The notes under the pieces are model-generated. The model was not told where the DNA came from. It saw nothing but the letters and a program-made list of their open reading frames with translations, and ran no database searches. 20,643 nt of DNA from an uncultured Collinsella sp. (GTDB lineage: Bacteria; Actinomycetota; Coriobacteriia; Coriobacteriales; Coriobacteriaceae): positions 1 through 20,643 of the forward strand of contig UQUG01000033.1 of the NCBI GenBank assembly GCA_900544205.1, written 5' to 3'. Shown in pieces: positions 1 to 7,512 of the stretch. Numbering within the stretch: the first letter of the stretch is position 1; each line of letters opens with the position of its first letter. The position numbers and the translations under genes were made by a program.

Positions 1-110
1 ACCGCCGTTTAACTTCATTTTACTTTAGTTAATTCTGATTAAAAGTGAGGGCTCTTTAGGCTCTTTATCTAGAGCATCAATTAGGCATGTGTGCCATCGG
101 CGTGGCGCTT

Positions 111-145
111 GAATGTGACAAAGGGATAGTTCCTTTGTCACATTC
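111..145. repeat. Perfect palindromic hairpin overlapping the trmL stop
   Basis: Seen directly: a perfect 14-bp inverted repeat, arms 111-124 and 132-145, with a 7-nt loop. The right arm covers the trmL stop codon at 138-140. No T-run follows on either strand, so it is not a textbook rho-independent terminator. It could still end trmL transcription, protect the mRNA end, or be a small dispersed palindrome. Upstream, bases 1-110 are AT-rich at first and hold no gene I can support. Confidence 0.6.
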
Positions 146-737
146 CCGGAAAGCCTGCCTGGCGCAGGGCCTCGTAGAGGACGATGGCGGCGCTGTTGGA
201 GAGGTTGAGTGCGCTGATGCGGTAGTCGTCCGGGTTGACGAAGTTGCCGCAGATGTCCTGTTGAAGGATGGCCTCGTGGCTGTCCTCGGTATGCCCCAGC
301 GATTCTTCGTGGGCTTCCCAAGCCTCGGCGTTATCGAGTGAGTCGCAATCGCGCAGCATGGGGATGCGCTCGCAGCGCTCGGGCGCCGCGGCAAGCAGTG
401 GCTCGGGAATGCCCGAACTCTCGCTGCCAAAGACCAAATAGTCGCCGTCGCGGTAGGTGCTTTGCGCATAGGTTCGGCGCGCCTTTTTGGTCAGCAGATG
501 CAGGCGTTCGTCGGCAGGGGAGAGACCATTGCGCGCAAGGAAATCCTCCCAGCCGGCATAGGTCGTCACGTCCAAGTTTTGCCAGTAGCCCAGACCGGCG
601 CGACGTACCGTCTTGTCGTCGAGCGAAAACCCCAGCGGCTCCACCAGATGCAGGCGGGCGCCGGTGACCACGCAGGTGCGGCCGATATTGCCCGTATTGG
701 CCGGAATCTCGGGCGCATACAGCACAATGTTGAACAT
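138..737 (-). CDS. trmL: tRNA (cytidine(34)-2'-O)-methyltransferase, SpoU/TrmL family
   Basis: This cytoplasmic SPOUT enzyme is expected to use S-adenosylmethionine to 2'-O-methylate the wobble base of tRNA-Leu species. Visible motifs are the N-terminal YAPEIPANTGNIGR (residues 7-20), FGSESSGIP (103-111) near the SAM pocket, and the C-terminal SALNLSNSAAIVLYEALRQ (175-193) of the trefoil knot. The start is ATG at 737 with AAGGAGA just upstream; a longer open frame reaches 779 but runs into the preceding terminator. The protein is 199 aa, against about 157 for E. coli TrmL. The excess lies mainly at residues 129-174, an acidic, His-containing insert between IPML and the SALNLSN motif, which are nearly adjacent in E. 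coli TrmL. It lies downstream of the CobW-like gene but is separated from it by a terminator. The family call is firm; the exact tRNA substrate is inferred. Confidence 0.9.
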   Translation of the reverse strand: MFNIVLYAPEIPANTGNIGRTCVVTGARLHLVEPLGFSLDDKTVRRAGLGYWQNLDVTTYAGWEDFLARNGLSPADERLHLLTKKARRTYAQSTYRDGDYLVFGSESSGIPEPLLAAAPERCERIPMLRDCDSLDNAEAWEAHEESLGHTEDSHEAILQQDICGNFVNPDDYRISALNLSNSAAIVLYEALRQAGFPGM

Positions 738-754
738 GAATCTCCTTGGCTCAG

Positions 755-793
755 AACGAAAAACCACCACGAAGGGCACCTTCGTGGTGGTTT
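755..793 (-). terminator. Rho-independent terminator of the CobW-like gene
   Basis: A perfect 15-bp stem, arms 761-775 and 779-793, has a 3-nt loop and on the minus strand ends in five T (763-759), then CGTT. It lies between the CobW-like stop (832) and the trmL start (737). trmL therefore probably has its own weak promoter or depends on readthrough. Confidence 0.8.
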
Positions 794-831
794 GGCGGCT
801 ACGTAGGCGGAAAATGTCCGCTTGGATAAAC

Positions 832-1962
832 CTAGGCGCGGTGCCAGTCGGTCAGGCAGGCATCGAGGGAGGCGATGAGTGCATCCTTGTCCATGTGACG
901 GCCGATGATGCACAGGCTCGTCATGCGGTCGCCCGTCTCGTCGTCCCAAATCTGCATGATCTCGGGGTTCTCGTCGATAATCTTCTGCTTCTCGCCCTCG
1001 GGCGCGGAGTCAACGAACAGACCGTTCTCCATCAGGCGCATCTGGTGGCCGGCCTGCTCAAACATGTAGCACATGTCCGGATCGCCGGTCTGCCACAGCG
1101 GACCCTTGACGCGAATGACCTCGTCGGGCCACTCCTGCTCAACAAAATCGGTGAACTTCTGCAGGTCGAACGGCTTGCGGCGCGAGTAAACAAAGGTCTC
1201 GATGTCGTACTCGAGCACCTCGGGGTCGTCGTGCTCCTCGGGATGCTCCATGGCCTCGATCCAGGCGGCGGAGTTATAGGCGCGCATAAAGTCGAAGCGG
1301 TCGGTGTCGAGCAGCTCCTCCATGGGGACCTCGCCGTTTTGGGCCTCGACGATCACGGCGTCCTTCTGCAGGCTGCGCACGATAGCCTTGAGCTCGGCGA
1401 TCTGCTCAGGCGTCACGGTGTCGGTCTTGTTGAGGATCAGCGTGGAGCAGAATTCAATCTGCTGGATGAGCAAGCTCTCGATGTCGTCCTCGTCGATATC
1501 CTCGGCCAGCAGGTCGCGACCGCCGTTGAACTCGTCGTACATGCGGGCGCAGTCGACCACGGCCACGATGTTGTCGAGCGCGAGCTTGGGCTCGCCGCCC
1601 ACCTTGGCCTCGTCGCAGAAGCTCGAGATGGTGTAGGCGATGGGGATGGGCTCGCAAATGCCCGAGGCCTCGATGATGATGTAATCGAAGTTGCCCGAAT
1701 CGGCGATGCCCTGCAGCTGGTTGGCCAGGTCGTCCGAAAGCGTGCAGCAGATGCAGCCGTTGGTGAGCGGGATGAGGTCGTCGGTCTCGGAAAGGCCGCC
1801 GTCGGCGATGAGGCTGGCGTCCACATTGATCTCGCCGATATCGTTGACGATCACGGCGGCGCGGATACCGCCGTCGTTAGCGAGGATGTGGTTGAGCAGC
1901 GTGGTCTTGCCGGCACCGAGGTATCCGGTAAGCATGATGATCTTCACGGGTTTGTTGGGCAT
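832..1962 (-). CDS. COG0523/CobW family G3E GTPase (putative metallochaperone)
   Basis: A cytoplasmic G3E-class GTPase thought to couple GTP hydrolysis to delivery of a metal such as zinc or cobalt. The Walker A motif is GYLGAGKT at residues 13-20. The family metal-binding CxCC is NGCICC (cysteines 70, 72, 73). The guanine-specificity motif NKTD follows IEFCSTLIL. The C-terminal CobW_C domain holds the Arg/Lys-rich FVYSRRKPFD, WQTGDPDM and IWDDETGDRMTSLCIIG segments. At 376 aa the length is normal. The start is set at ATG 1962 because AAGGAGG (1967-1973) sits 4 nt upstream; an in-frame ATG at 1983 has no ribosome site and would place this site inside the gene. The metal cannot be read from the sequence: there is no His-rich loop, no neighbouring cobalamin gene and no recognisable Zur box. 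A promoter-like pair lies at 2018-2047 and a strong terminator follows. Confidence 0.9.
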   Translation of the reverse strand: MPNKPVKIIMLTGYLGAGKTTLLNHILANDGGIRAAVIVNDIGEINVDASLIADGGLSETDDLIPLTNGCICCTLSDDLANQLQGIADSGNFDYIIIEASGICEPIPIAYTISSFCDEAKVGGEPKLALDNIVAVVDCARMYDEFNGGRDLLAEDIDEDDIESLLIQQIEFCSTLILNKTDTVTPEQIAELKAIVRSLQKDAVIVEAQNGEVPMEELLDTDRFDFMRAYNSAAWIEAMEHPEEHDDPEVLEYDIETFVYSRRKPFDLQKFTDFVEQEWPDEVIRVKGPLWQTGDPDMCYMFEQAGHQMRLMENGLFVDSAPEGEKQKIIDENPEIMQIWDDETGDRMTSLCIIGRHMDKDALIASLDACLTDWHRA

Positions 1963-2017
1963 GTGCCCTCCTTTGTTAGACATGGCTTACAGTTGAATCT
2001 TATGCCAAACGCCTGCT

Positions 2018-2047
2018 CTTATACCCACGCGCCGGCAAATAACACAA
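2018..2047 (-). promoter_or_regulatory. Candidate sigma70 promoter for the CobW-like gene
   Basis: On the minus strand, TTGTGT (2047-2042) and TATAAG (2023-2018) are separated by 18 nt. This would give a leader of about 50 nt before ATG 1962. It lies immediately after the stop of the preceding gene, where no terminator hairpin is visible. Judged by eye against the sigma70 consensus only. Confidence 0.4.
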
Positions 2048-2048
2048 G

Positions 2049-2390
2049 CTACTCCCAGGCTCCCCATACATCGGGGCAATAACCGACGGTGGCCTTTTTG
2101 CCGTTGCGCACGATGGGTTCGGCGAGAACCTGCTGGTTCTCGAGCAGCTTGTCAAAGCGCTGGCTGGGGGTGAGGTGCTGGATGAGCGCGAGCGTCTCCT
2201 CGTCCTTGGCCTTGGGGTTGAGTAGCTTGTCGATGCCGCCGACCGCCTGCATCACGCTCGTGAGCTCGCCCTTGCTCATCTCCTTTTCCTTAAGGTCAAT
2301 AAACTGCACCTTAATGCGGCGCTCCTTAAAATAGCGTTGGGCCTTCTTGGTATCAAAGGACTTTTTGGAGCCGAAGATTTGAATATTCAT
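2049..2390 (-). CDS. ArsC/Spx-family thioredoxin-fold protein lacking the redox cysteine
   Basis: A 113-aa protein of the ArsC/Spx/YffB type. It starts MNIQIFGSKKSFDTKKAQRYF and has the family's FIDLKEKEMSKGEL, LLNP-K and LAEPIVRNGKKATVGY blocks, including the cis-Pro-like EPIVR segment. In ArsC and Spx the loop after the first strand carries a catalytic CxxC or C. Here it reads G-S-K-K-S (residues 7-11) with serine (codon tcc) where the cysteine is expected. Cysteine-based arsenate reduction is therefore unlikely; a binding or regulatory role is possible. It begins 12 nt after the flavoprotein stop, with only a weak ribosome site, so it is probably translationally coupled to that gene. The fold call is strong; the function is unknown. 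Confidence 0.8.
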   Translation of the reverse strand: MNIQIFGSKKSFDTKKAQRYFKERRIKVQFIDLKEKEMSKGELTSVMQAVGGIDKLLNPKAKDEETLALIQHLTPSQRFDKLLENQQVLAEPIVRNGKKATVGYCPDVWGAWE

Positions 2391-2402
2391 GGTCCCGCCG
2401 CT

Positions 2403-3026
2403 CTATCGAATGAAGTTGGTCGTTGCGCGATCTGCCTCGGGTGCGTTGATACCGGCGGCCTGTCCTGCCTCGATACAGCGCAGGAGCCAGGCCATGTTTT
2501 TGCCGATGTTTCGCATGGTGGCAAGGCCCTCGGCATCCCCATCGGCGTCGCCGGGCACGCGTCCAAACACGTTGTTCCGGTAGGTGGAAGCAACTACGGG
2601 CATTTGCTTAATGGTGAAGTACTTGTTGAGCACATCGAACGTGGTTGACGTGCCGCCGCGACGGGCGACGGCGACCGCGGCGCCGGGTTTGTGCTCAAAG
2701 GCATGCCCGCCTGCATAGAAGGCGCGATCGAGGGCCGAAAGGATGCGTCCGCTGGGGTGCGCATAGTAGACGGGTGAGCCAAAGACAAAACCATCTGCTT
2801 GCTCGGCGGCAGCGATGAGCTCGTTCACCACGTCATCGTCAAAGGTGCAGCGACCGCCAAGTTTGCCGCACTGGCCGCAACCGATGCAATCGCGAATGGG
2901 CTTGGCGCCCAGCTGAAACACCTCGGTATCAATGCCTTCGGCATTGAGCTGCTCGGCGACCTCGGCGAGTGCGCGGGCGGTGTTGCCGCTTGCCTTGGGG
3001 CTGCCATTGACCAAAAGAACCTTCAT
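2403..3026 (-). CDS. NADPH-dependent FMN reductase-like iron-sulfur flavoprotein
   Basis: A 207-aa flavodoxin-fold protein. The phosphate-binding loop is NGSPKASGNT (residues 7-16). The cysteines C47-x2-C50-x2-C53-x6-C60 fit the compact motif of archaeal/clostridial Isf flavoproteins, which holds a 4Fe-4S cluster. FGSPVYYAHPSGRILSALDRAFY is the second flavin-contact region, and GGTSTTFDVLNKYF follows. It probably shuttles electrons between NAD(P)H or ferredoxin and an unknown acceptor in the cytoplasm. The start is ATG 3026, with GGGAG 6 nt upstream; an in-frame GTG at 3029 is too close to that site. It probably forms a two-gene unit with the downstream ArsC-fold gene (12-nt gap). Nothing shows the physiological substrate. 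Confidence 0.85.
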   Translation of the reverse strand: MKVLLVNGSPKASGNTARALAEVAEQLNAEGIDTEVFQLGAKPIRDCIGCGQCGKLGGRCTFDDDVVNELIAAAEQADGFVFGSPVYYAHPSGRILSALDRAFYAGGHAFEHKPGAAVAVARRGGTSTTFDVLNKYFTIKQMPVVASTYRNNVFGRVPGDADGDAEGLATMRNIGKNMAWLLRCIEAGQAAGINAPEADRATTNFIR

Positions 3027-3063
3027 CACAAACTCCCTCTGCTTTTGGTGACTTCTGCGGAGG

Positions 3064-3072
3064 ATTATCGCA
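3064..3072 (-). promoter_or_regulatory. Possible extended -10 promoter for the flavoprotein gene
   Basis: On the minus strand TGCGATAAT (3072-3064) resembles an extended -10 element. It would start transcription about 30 nt before ATG 3026. No convincing -35 is present; that position falls in the hairpin at 3088-3134. Confidence 0.3.
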
Positions 3073-3087
3073 CGAGAGGGTAGATGG

Positions 3088-3134
3088 CGTGGGGCGCGAT
3101 GTGAAACGGCTTGTGTTTCACATCGCGCCCCACG
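3088..3134. terminator. Perfect 20-bp hairpin after the GGDEF gene
   Basis: Arms 3088-3107 and 3115-3134 are perfectly complementary, with a 7-nt loop. The hairpin begins 3 nt after the stop codon of the GGDEF-PAS gene on the minus strand. No T-run follows, so it is a non-canonical terminator or an mRNA 3'-end stabiliser. Confidence 0.55.
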
Positions 3135-3137
3135 ACG

Positions 3138-4667
3138 CTAGTTCAGCTTGGTGCCCGGTACTTGTGGTGCCTCTTTAAGCAACGCTTTGAGCTCGTTCAG
3201 AATGGAAACGGGCTGACGGTCGACGCCGTCCAGATGAAGCGTGGCCACGCGAATGGGCGGCTGATATTCAAGCGAGCCGATGAGCACGGGAGAACCCAGG
3301 AACCGTTCGATGTCGCTTGCGATCTCGTCGATTGCCTCGGGGCCGAGTTCATCGAAGAGTGCCACGAACATCGGCCCCGTCGAGCGGAACAGGCGACCCT
3401 TGCCGCGCGAACAATCCATGAGGCAGGCGGCGCTTTCGGCGAGCACGCGGTCGCCTGCATCGAATCCAAAGCGGGCATTGACCTCGGCGATATCGTCGAC
3501 CTTAATGGCAATAAAGCCTGCCTCGTGCGGCACACGGCGCATCTCTCCAATAGCGTTGACCAGCGCGTGGACATCGCCCAGGCCGGTCACGGAATCGGTC
3601 GTATCTGCCAAGCTTCGGTTGATGATAATGCCCACATACATGTTGGGCTCGGTATCGGTTCCATCCAAGCGGTAGCCCGTGCAGTCGCAAAGCGCGTATT
3701 TTCCAGTGGCATCCATTACGCGATACTGCATGTAGTGGAAGTGCCACGTGCCGTTTATCACCATGTCGAGCTCGGCGCGTACGTTGTCGCGGTCCTCGGG
3801 ATGAACGCGGGCGAGCCACATGTCGAGTGAGTTAAAAGGGTGCTGGGAGGGCAGGTCAAAATCGCGCACGGCGTTGACCGACCATTGCGATTCGCCCGTA
3901 TCGAGATTGAGGATGAACGGATAGCGCGTCTCGGAGCTCATTGAGATCGCTTGGAACACTCGGTCGTTGCAGGGAGGCTGATCGACGATTGGGCGTTGCG
4001 GCGCATCATTGTCTTTCGGTTGCTGCACACGATGCATAAGCTTATAGCGATACATCTTGCGATCGGCATCCATCGTCATCTGGCGACGCGTGTCGCCGGC
4101 AAGTGGATCGACGCGCGAGCAGCCAAAGCTAAAGCTGCCGATCATGGGCGCCTTGCCGCCTGAGCTCGCCTCGATCAGCCCGGCACGTACCTGCTCCAAG
4201 CGCTGCTCGAGTTCGGTCTCGTTTGCGGAGAGCGAGATGAGCACAAACTCGTCTCCACCGATACGGAACAGCATCTCATCGTGCTCCATGGTTTCGGAGA
4301 GCGTGCGGCAGATGCTCAGAATATAGCGATTGCCTTCGGCGTGGCCAAACCTATCATTGCAATGCTTGAGATGGTCGATGTCAATATAGGCGCAGGTGAA
4401 GGGGTCGCCTTTGCGCCAGAGCTGCTCGACGTGACGGTCGAATCCGTTGCGGTTGCCCAAGTTGGTGAGCGGGTCGATATAGGCGTTGCGCTCAAGCAGC
4501 CGGCGCTCTTGTTGCAGGATGGCATGCGTCTTTTGCAGTTGCTCGCCAACGGCGCGTAGCTCAGCAGGCAGCGCGGCAACATCGAGTTCGGCGGTCGAGA
4601 TGCCATTTGCAAGTCGCTGAAGATAGACAATAATCGATTGCTCGCCCATGCGGTACGACTTGTTCAT
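3138..4667 (-). CDS. Diguanylate cyclase with GGDEF-PAS-degenerate GGDEF layout
   Basis: A 509-aa soluble protein predicted to make cyclic di-GMP from two GTP. Order: a helical, probably coiled-coil N terminus (about 30-62); a GGDEF domain (about 64-210) with LTNLGNR, the DIDHLKHCND metal/substrate region and RIGGDEF (GGDEF at 137-141); a PAS-like domain (about 240-350) with the typical ARVHPEDRDNV; then a second GGDEF fold (about 357-480) whose signature is replaced by STGPMFV. The usual RxxD inhibitory site five residues before GGDEF is absent (EHDE there), so classic product inhibition is not expected. There is no membrane segment. The start is ATG 4667, with AAGGAGG at 4677-4683; an in-frame ATG at 4694 has no such site. 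The layout copies the first half of the adjacent 905-aa gene, so the two are paralogues. Confidence 0.9.
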   Translation of the reverse strand: MNKSYRMGEQSIIVYLQRLANGISTAELDVAALPAELRAVGEQLQKTHAILQQERRLLERNAYIDPLTNLGNRNGFDRHVEQLWRKGDPFTCAYIDIDHLKHCNDRFGHAEGNRYILSICRTLSETMEHDEMLFRIGGDEFVLISLSANETELEQRLEQVRAGLIEASSGGKAPMIGSFSFGCSRVDPLAGDTRRQMTMDADRKMYRYKLMHRVQQPKDNDAPQRPIVDQPPCNDRVFQAISMSSETRYPFILNLDTGESQWSVNAVRDFDLPSQHPFNSLDMWLARVHPEDRDNVRAELDMVINGTWHFHYMQYRVMDATGKYALCDCTGYRLDGTDTEPNMYVGIIINRSLADTTDSVTGLGDVHALVNAIGEMRRVPHEAGFIAIKVDDIAEVNARFGFDAGDRVLAESAACLMDCSRGKGRLFRSTGPMFVALFDELGPEAIDEIASDIERFLGSPVLIGSLEYQPPIRVATLHLDGVDRQPVSILNELKALLKEAPQVPGTKLN

Positions 4668-4676
4668 GATGGATAA

Positions 4677-4683
4677 CCTCCTT
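4677..4683 (-). promoter_or_regulatory. Strong ribosome-binding site fixing the GGDEF gene start
   Basis: AAGGAGG on the minus strand lies 9 nt before ATG 4667, and would sit inside the coding sequence if the upstream in-frame ATG at 4694 were used. Confidence 0.8.
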
Positions 4684-4705
4684 GGGCGGAACAATGGTTT
4701 GTATC

Positions 4706-4736
4706 ATATCCCCAATTCGGGTTGAATTGGGGATAT
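4706..4736. terminator. Hairpin between the two c-di-GMP genes
   Basis: A perfect 13-bp stem, arms 4706-4718 and 4724-4736, has a 5-nt loop. On the minus strand it lies 58 nt after the EAL-gene stop and about 39 nt before the GGDEF-gene start. No T-run follows, so it may be an intrinsic terminator of weak type, an attenuator or an RNA-processing site. Confidence 0.5.
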
Positions 4737-4794
4737 AAGTTAGCTAATGGAGGCAAATTCCCCCTTCGGCGGTGGCGTTTTGCGCGCGAGCGTA

Positions 4795-7512
4795 TCAGTT
4801 GTTATTGCCACCATCGAGCAATGCCTCAAAATCCTTCGCCGGCATGGGACGGTAGTAGAGGAAGCCCTGAGCGTAGCGGGCACCCATTTGTCGTAGCATG
4901 TTTGCCTGCTCGTTTGTCTCGACGCCTTCAACCACGACGGGCAGATGGAGCGACTGCGCCATCTCGAGCATCGATGAAATGATTTGCGTGCTGCGGCCTT
5001 GATCGCGGTCGGTGGGCACAAAGGTGCGGTCGAGCTTGATGACGTCGACGTTGACATTCTTGAGCATCGCGAGCGTGGACTGGCCGGTGCCAAAATCGTC
5101 CATGTAGGTCGAGAAGCCACGGGTGTGCAGATCCGCGGTCAGCTTATCCACGGCCTCGGACTCTCCGGTATAGGCGGTCTCGGTGATCTCGATGTGCATG
5201 AGTTCGGGCGGCAGGTTGTACTGGGCGGCGAGCGACTCCATATGCTCGGCGACATCGCAGGCAAGAATGTCTACGCGCGACACATTGAGGGAGATCGGGA
5301 CCACGCGAAGTCCTCGATTGAGGCGCTCGCGGAGCCACATGGCGACGCCCTGCCAAACATATTTGTCGAGCGTCACTACAAAGCCGCTTTCCTCGAGTGC
5401 GGGGATAAACGTTGCGGGCGAAATGAGAGAGCCGTCCTTGTCAATCCAGCGGGTGAGTGCTTCGGCGCCAATAATCTCACCGGTTTCCATATCGACCTGT
5501 GGCTGCAAGTGGTAGGTAATACGACCATCTGAGAGCGCGTACTGGAATTCGGCCAGCGTGCGGTTGGACACGATTTCGCGCTTGTACTCCTCGGGGCAAA
5601 AAATGGCAATGCGCTCCTTAAAGTCGTTTTTTGCGCGCCGATTGGTAAACATGGCCTTTGCCTGCGCATCGATGGTGATCTCCTCATTGGAATCGATGGG
5701 GTAAACGCCCATGGACGGCCAAAAACCTACGCCGCCATCATGCCTGGCTACTGCCTCGCGAACGCGGTTGTAGATTTGGTGGACGGTGATGTGCTTAAAG
5801 GGGATGAGTACGCAAAAGTCATCTTGGCCCCAGTACCCTGCGACGCCCATGTCGGCATTCTCGATGTCCTTGAGGACCGTGCCCACATCGGCAAGCAGGC
5901 GGTCGCCTTCGGCCTGTCCATACCATTCGTTAAACAGGCGCATGTGGCCCATGTCGACCGTGGCGATGCACCAGGCGCCGTCGCGCCTTGCCTCGAGAAA
6001 AGCGTTGGCTCGCCGCATAAACTCGCTGGGTCGGTAGAGACCGGTGAGCATATCGATGCGTTCGGCGATTGCACTTTTGCGTTCGACCTCGGGTATAGGG
6101 AGGCTGTCGTTGGGGACAAGCCCGCCGGCTGTGCGAAGGCGACGATCGAGTTCGCCTAAAACAGTCGATGCTTGGGAGTCCAGGCGTTCGTAAAAGGTTG
6201 GGACGACAAGACAGACGGGAGCAATGGTGTCGCCTGCGATTTGCACAGGAGCGAAAACGGCCTCTTTAAGGTGGCGGGTCAGTTGCTCGAATGCCTCGTG
6301 GTCCAAATCGTTGCTGAGCACGACAAACTGGACGCTTCGTGAACGGTAGACCCGGCTCCTGCCGCGGGTGATCGACAGCATGCGGCCCGCGTATTCGGCA
6401 AGCATGTTGTCGACAGCCTCAGCCCCGTAGAGCTCGTTGAGCTTTGTCGTGCCACGAACGCGCACCGCTATAAGCCCTGTCTTGCAACGGTCAAGGCGGC
6501 AGGTATCGATAGCGTTGACCAGCATGCGCTGCGTTCCGAGGCCTGTGGCGGCGTCGACGGTTTCGGCAAGTGAGTGGTTGACGAGCTCGCCGACATAGAG
6601 CGAGGGGACATTTCCGTGGCCGTCGATACGAAACCCGCGAGCACGGCAAAGGACGTAGTCGCCGACGGCGTTGCGCACACGATACTGCATGACTCGATGG
6701 TGTTTGGAGCCGTTATAGACTTGGTCGATGTCGTCGGTAAAAGCCTCAAGGTCATCGGGATGGACGCGCGTTTTCCAGTAATCGCGGCAGTTGTCTATGT
6801 GCTCCGAGGGAAGGCCAAGATCGCGCAAGGCACCTTGTGACCAAAGGGTGCGATGTTTGTCCAAGTTCTCGATAAAGAAATAACGACCTTCGTTGAGCAT
6901 TGAAAAGGCGTCGAAAACGCGGTCGCTTATTTCGAAGTCGTCGGCGTGGACTTGCGTGATATTGCGTCGATCGAGGTACACGGCATGACGTAGCTTGTAG
7001 TCGTACATGCGATGGTCGGCATCGAGCGTCATGCGATTGGGGGCTTCGCCCAGGGCGGGGTCGGCATACGACACTCCATAGCTAAACGAGTGAGGCATCT
7101 CGGAATCGTTGTTTTTGAGCAGGACCGTTCGGCAGTGTTCCAGACGTTCGGCGAGGTCGTCCTCGGTCGCAATCGTAGACAGGATGGCAAACTCGTCGCC
7201 GCCTATGCGAAACGCCGCCTCGTCCACTTTCATATACAGCTTAAGATAGAGGCTTACCTGCAAAATATAGCGGTTGCCCTCGTCATGGCCGAAGACGTCG
7301 TTGCAGTGCTTGAGATTGTCGATATCGATGTACGCCATGGTAACGGGGGTGTCCTGCTCCCAGAGCTCCTCGAGGGAACGGGCAAAGCCGCCACGGTTGC
7401 CAAGCCCGGTAAGCTGGTCGGTAAAGGCAGTCCTAATCAGATCATCCTGACGCTCGAGAAGGTCGCGAACGGTCTTTTCGAGCGTTTCGGTGTAATTGCT
7501 GACGGTATCCAT
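4795..7512 (-). CDS. Multidomain c-di-GMP enzyme: GGDEF-PAS-degGGDEF-degGGDEF-EAL
   Basis: A 905-aa soluble protein. Domain order: short helix (1-28); active-looking GGDEF (about 30-178, RIGGDEF with GGDEF at 104-108, no RxxD I-site); PAS-like (about 200-315, TRVHPDDLEAF); degenerate GGDEF (about 320-460, SRSVQFVVLS in place of the motif); a third GGDEF fold (about 487-640) reading GQDDF at 562-566; and an EAL phosphodiesterase domain (about 650-900). The EAL domain keeps QPQ (670-672), E684 of EAL, N743, E775, D805-D806 in DDFGTG, K826, E862 and Q882, the metal and catalytic set known for this family, so hydrolysis of c-di-GMP is predicted. Both making and breaking activities may reside in one chain, with the middle domains sensing GTP or other ligands. 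The start at ATG 7512 is the only good one, though no clear ribosome site precedes it. The gene lies upstream of its shorter paralogue. Confidence 0.9.
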   Translation of the reverse strand: MDTVSNYTETLEKTVRDLLERQDDLIRTAFTDQLTGLGNRGGFARSLEELWEQDTPVTMAYIDIDNLKHCNDVFGHDEGNRYILQVSLYLKLYMKVDEAAFRIGGDEFAILSTIATEDDLAERLEHCRTVLLKNNDSEMPHSFSYGVSYADPALGEAPNRMTLDADHRMYDYKLRHAVYLDRRNITQVHADDFEISDRVFDAFSMLNEGRYFFIENLDKHRTLWSQGALRDLGLPSEHIDNCRDYWKTRVHPDDLEAFTDDIDQVYNGSKHHRVMQYRVRNAVGDYVLCRARGFRIDGHGNVPSLYVGELVNHSLAETVDAATGLGTQRMLVNAIDTCRLDRCKTGLIAVRVRGTTKLNELYGAEAVDNMLAEYAGRMLSITRGRSRVYRSRSVQFVVLSNDLDHEAFEQLTRHLKEAVFAPVQIAGDTIAPVCLVVPTFYERLDSQASTVLGELDRRLRTAGGLVPNDSLPIPEVERKSAIAERIDMLTGLYRPSEFMRRANAFLEARRDGAWCIATVDMGHMRLFNEWYGQAEGDRLLADVGTVLKDIENADMGVAGYWGQDDFCVLIPFKHITVHQIYNRVREAVARHDGGVGFWPSMGVYPIDSNEEITIDAQAKAMFTNRRAKNDFKERIAIFCPEEYKREIVSNRTLAEFQYALSDGRITYHLQPQVDMETGEIIGAEALTRWIDKDGSLISPATFIPALEESGFVVTLDKYVWQGVAMWLRERLNRGLRVVPISLNVSRVDILACDVAEHMESLAAQYNLPPELMHIEITETAYTGESEAVDKLTADLHTRGFSTYMDDFGTGQSTLAMLKNVNVDVIKLDRTFVPTDRDQGRSTQIISSMLEMAQSLHLPVVVEGVETNEQANMLRQMGARYAQGFLYYRPMPAKDFEALLDGGNNN

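Noticed and set aside
613..2082. A 489-codon open frame on the plus strand
   Set aside because: It is the antisense shadow of the CobW-like GTPase, which has clear motifs and a strong ribosome site. The plus frame has a low-complexity, Val/Asp/Gly-rich composition.
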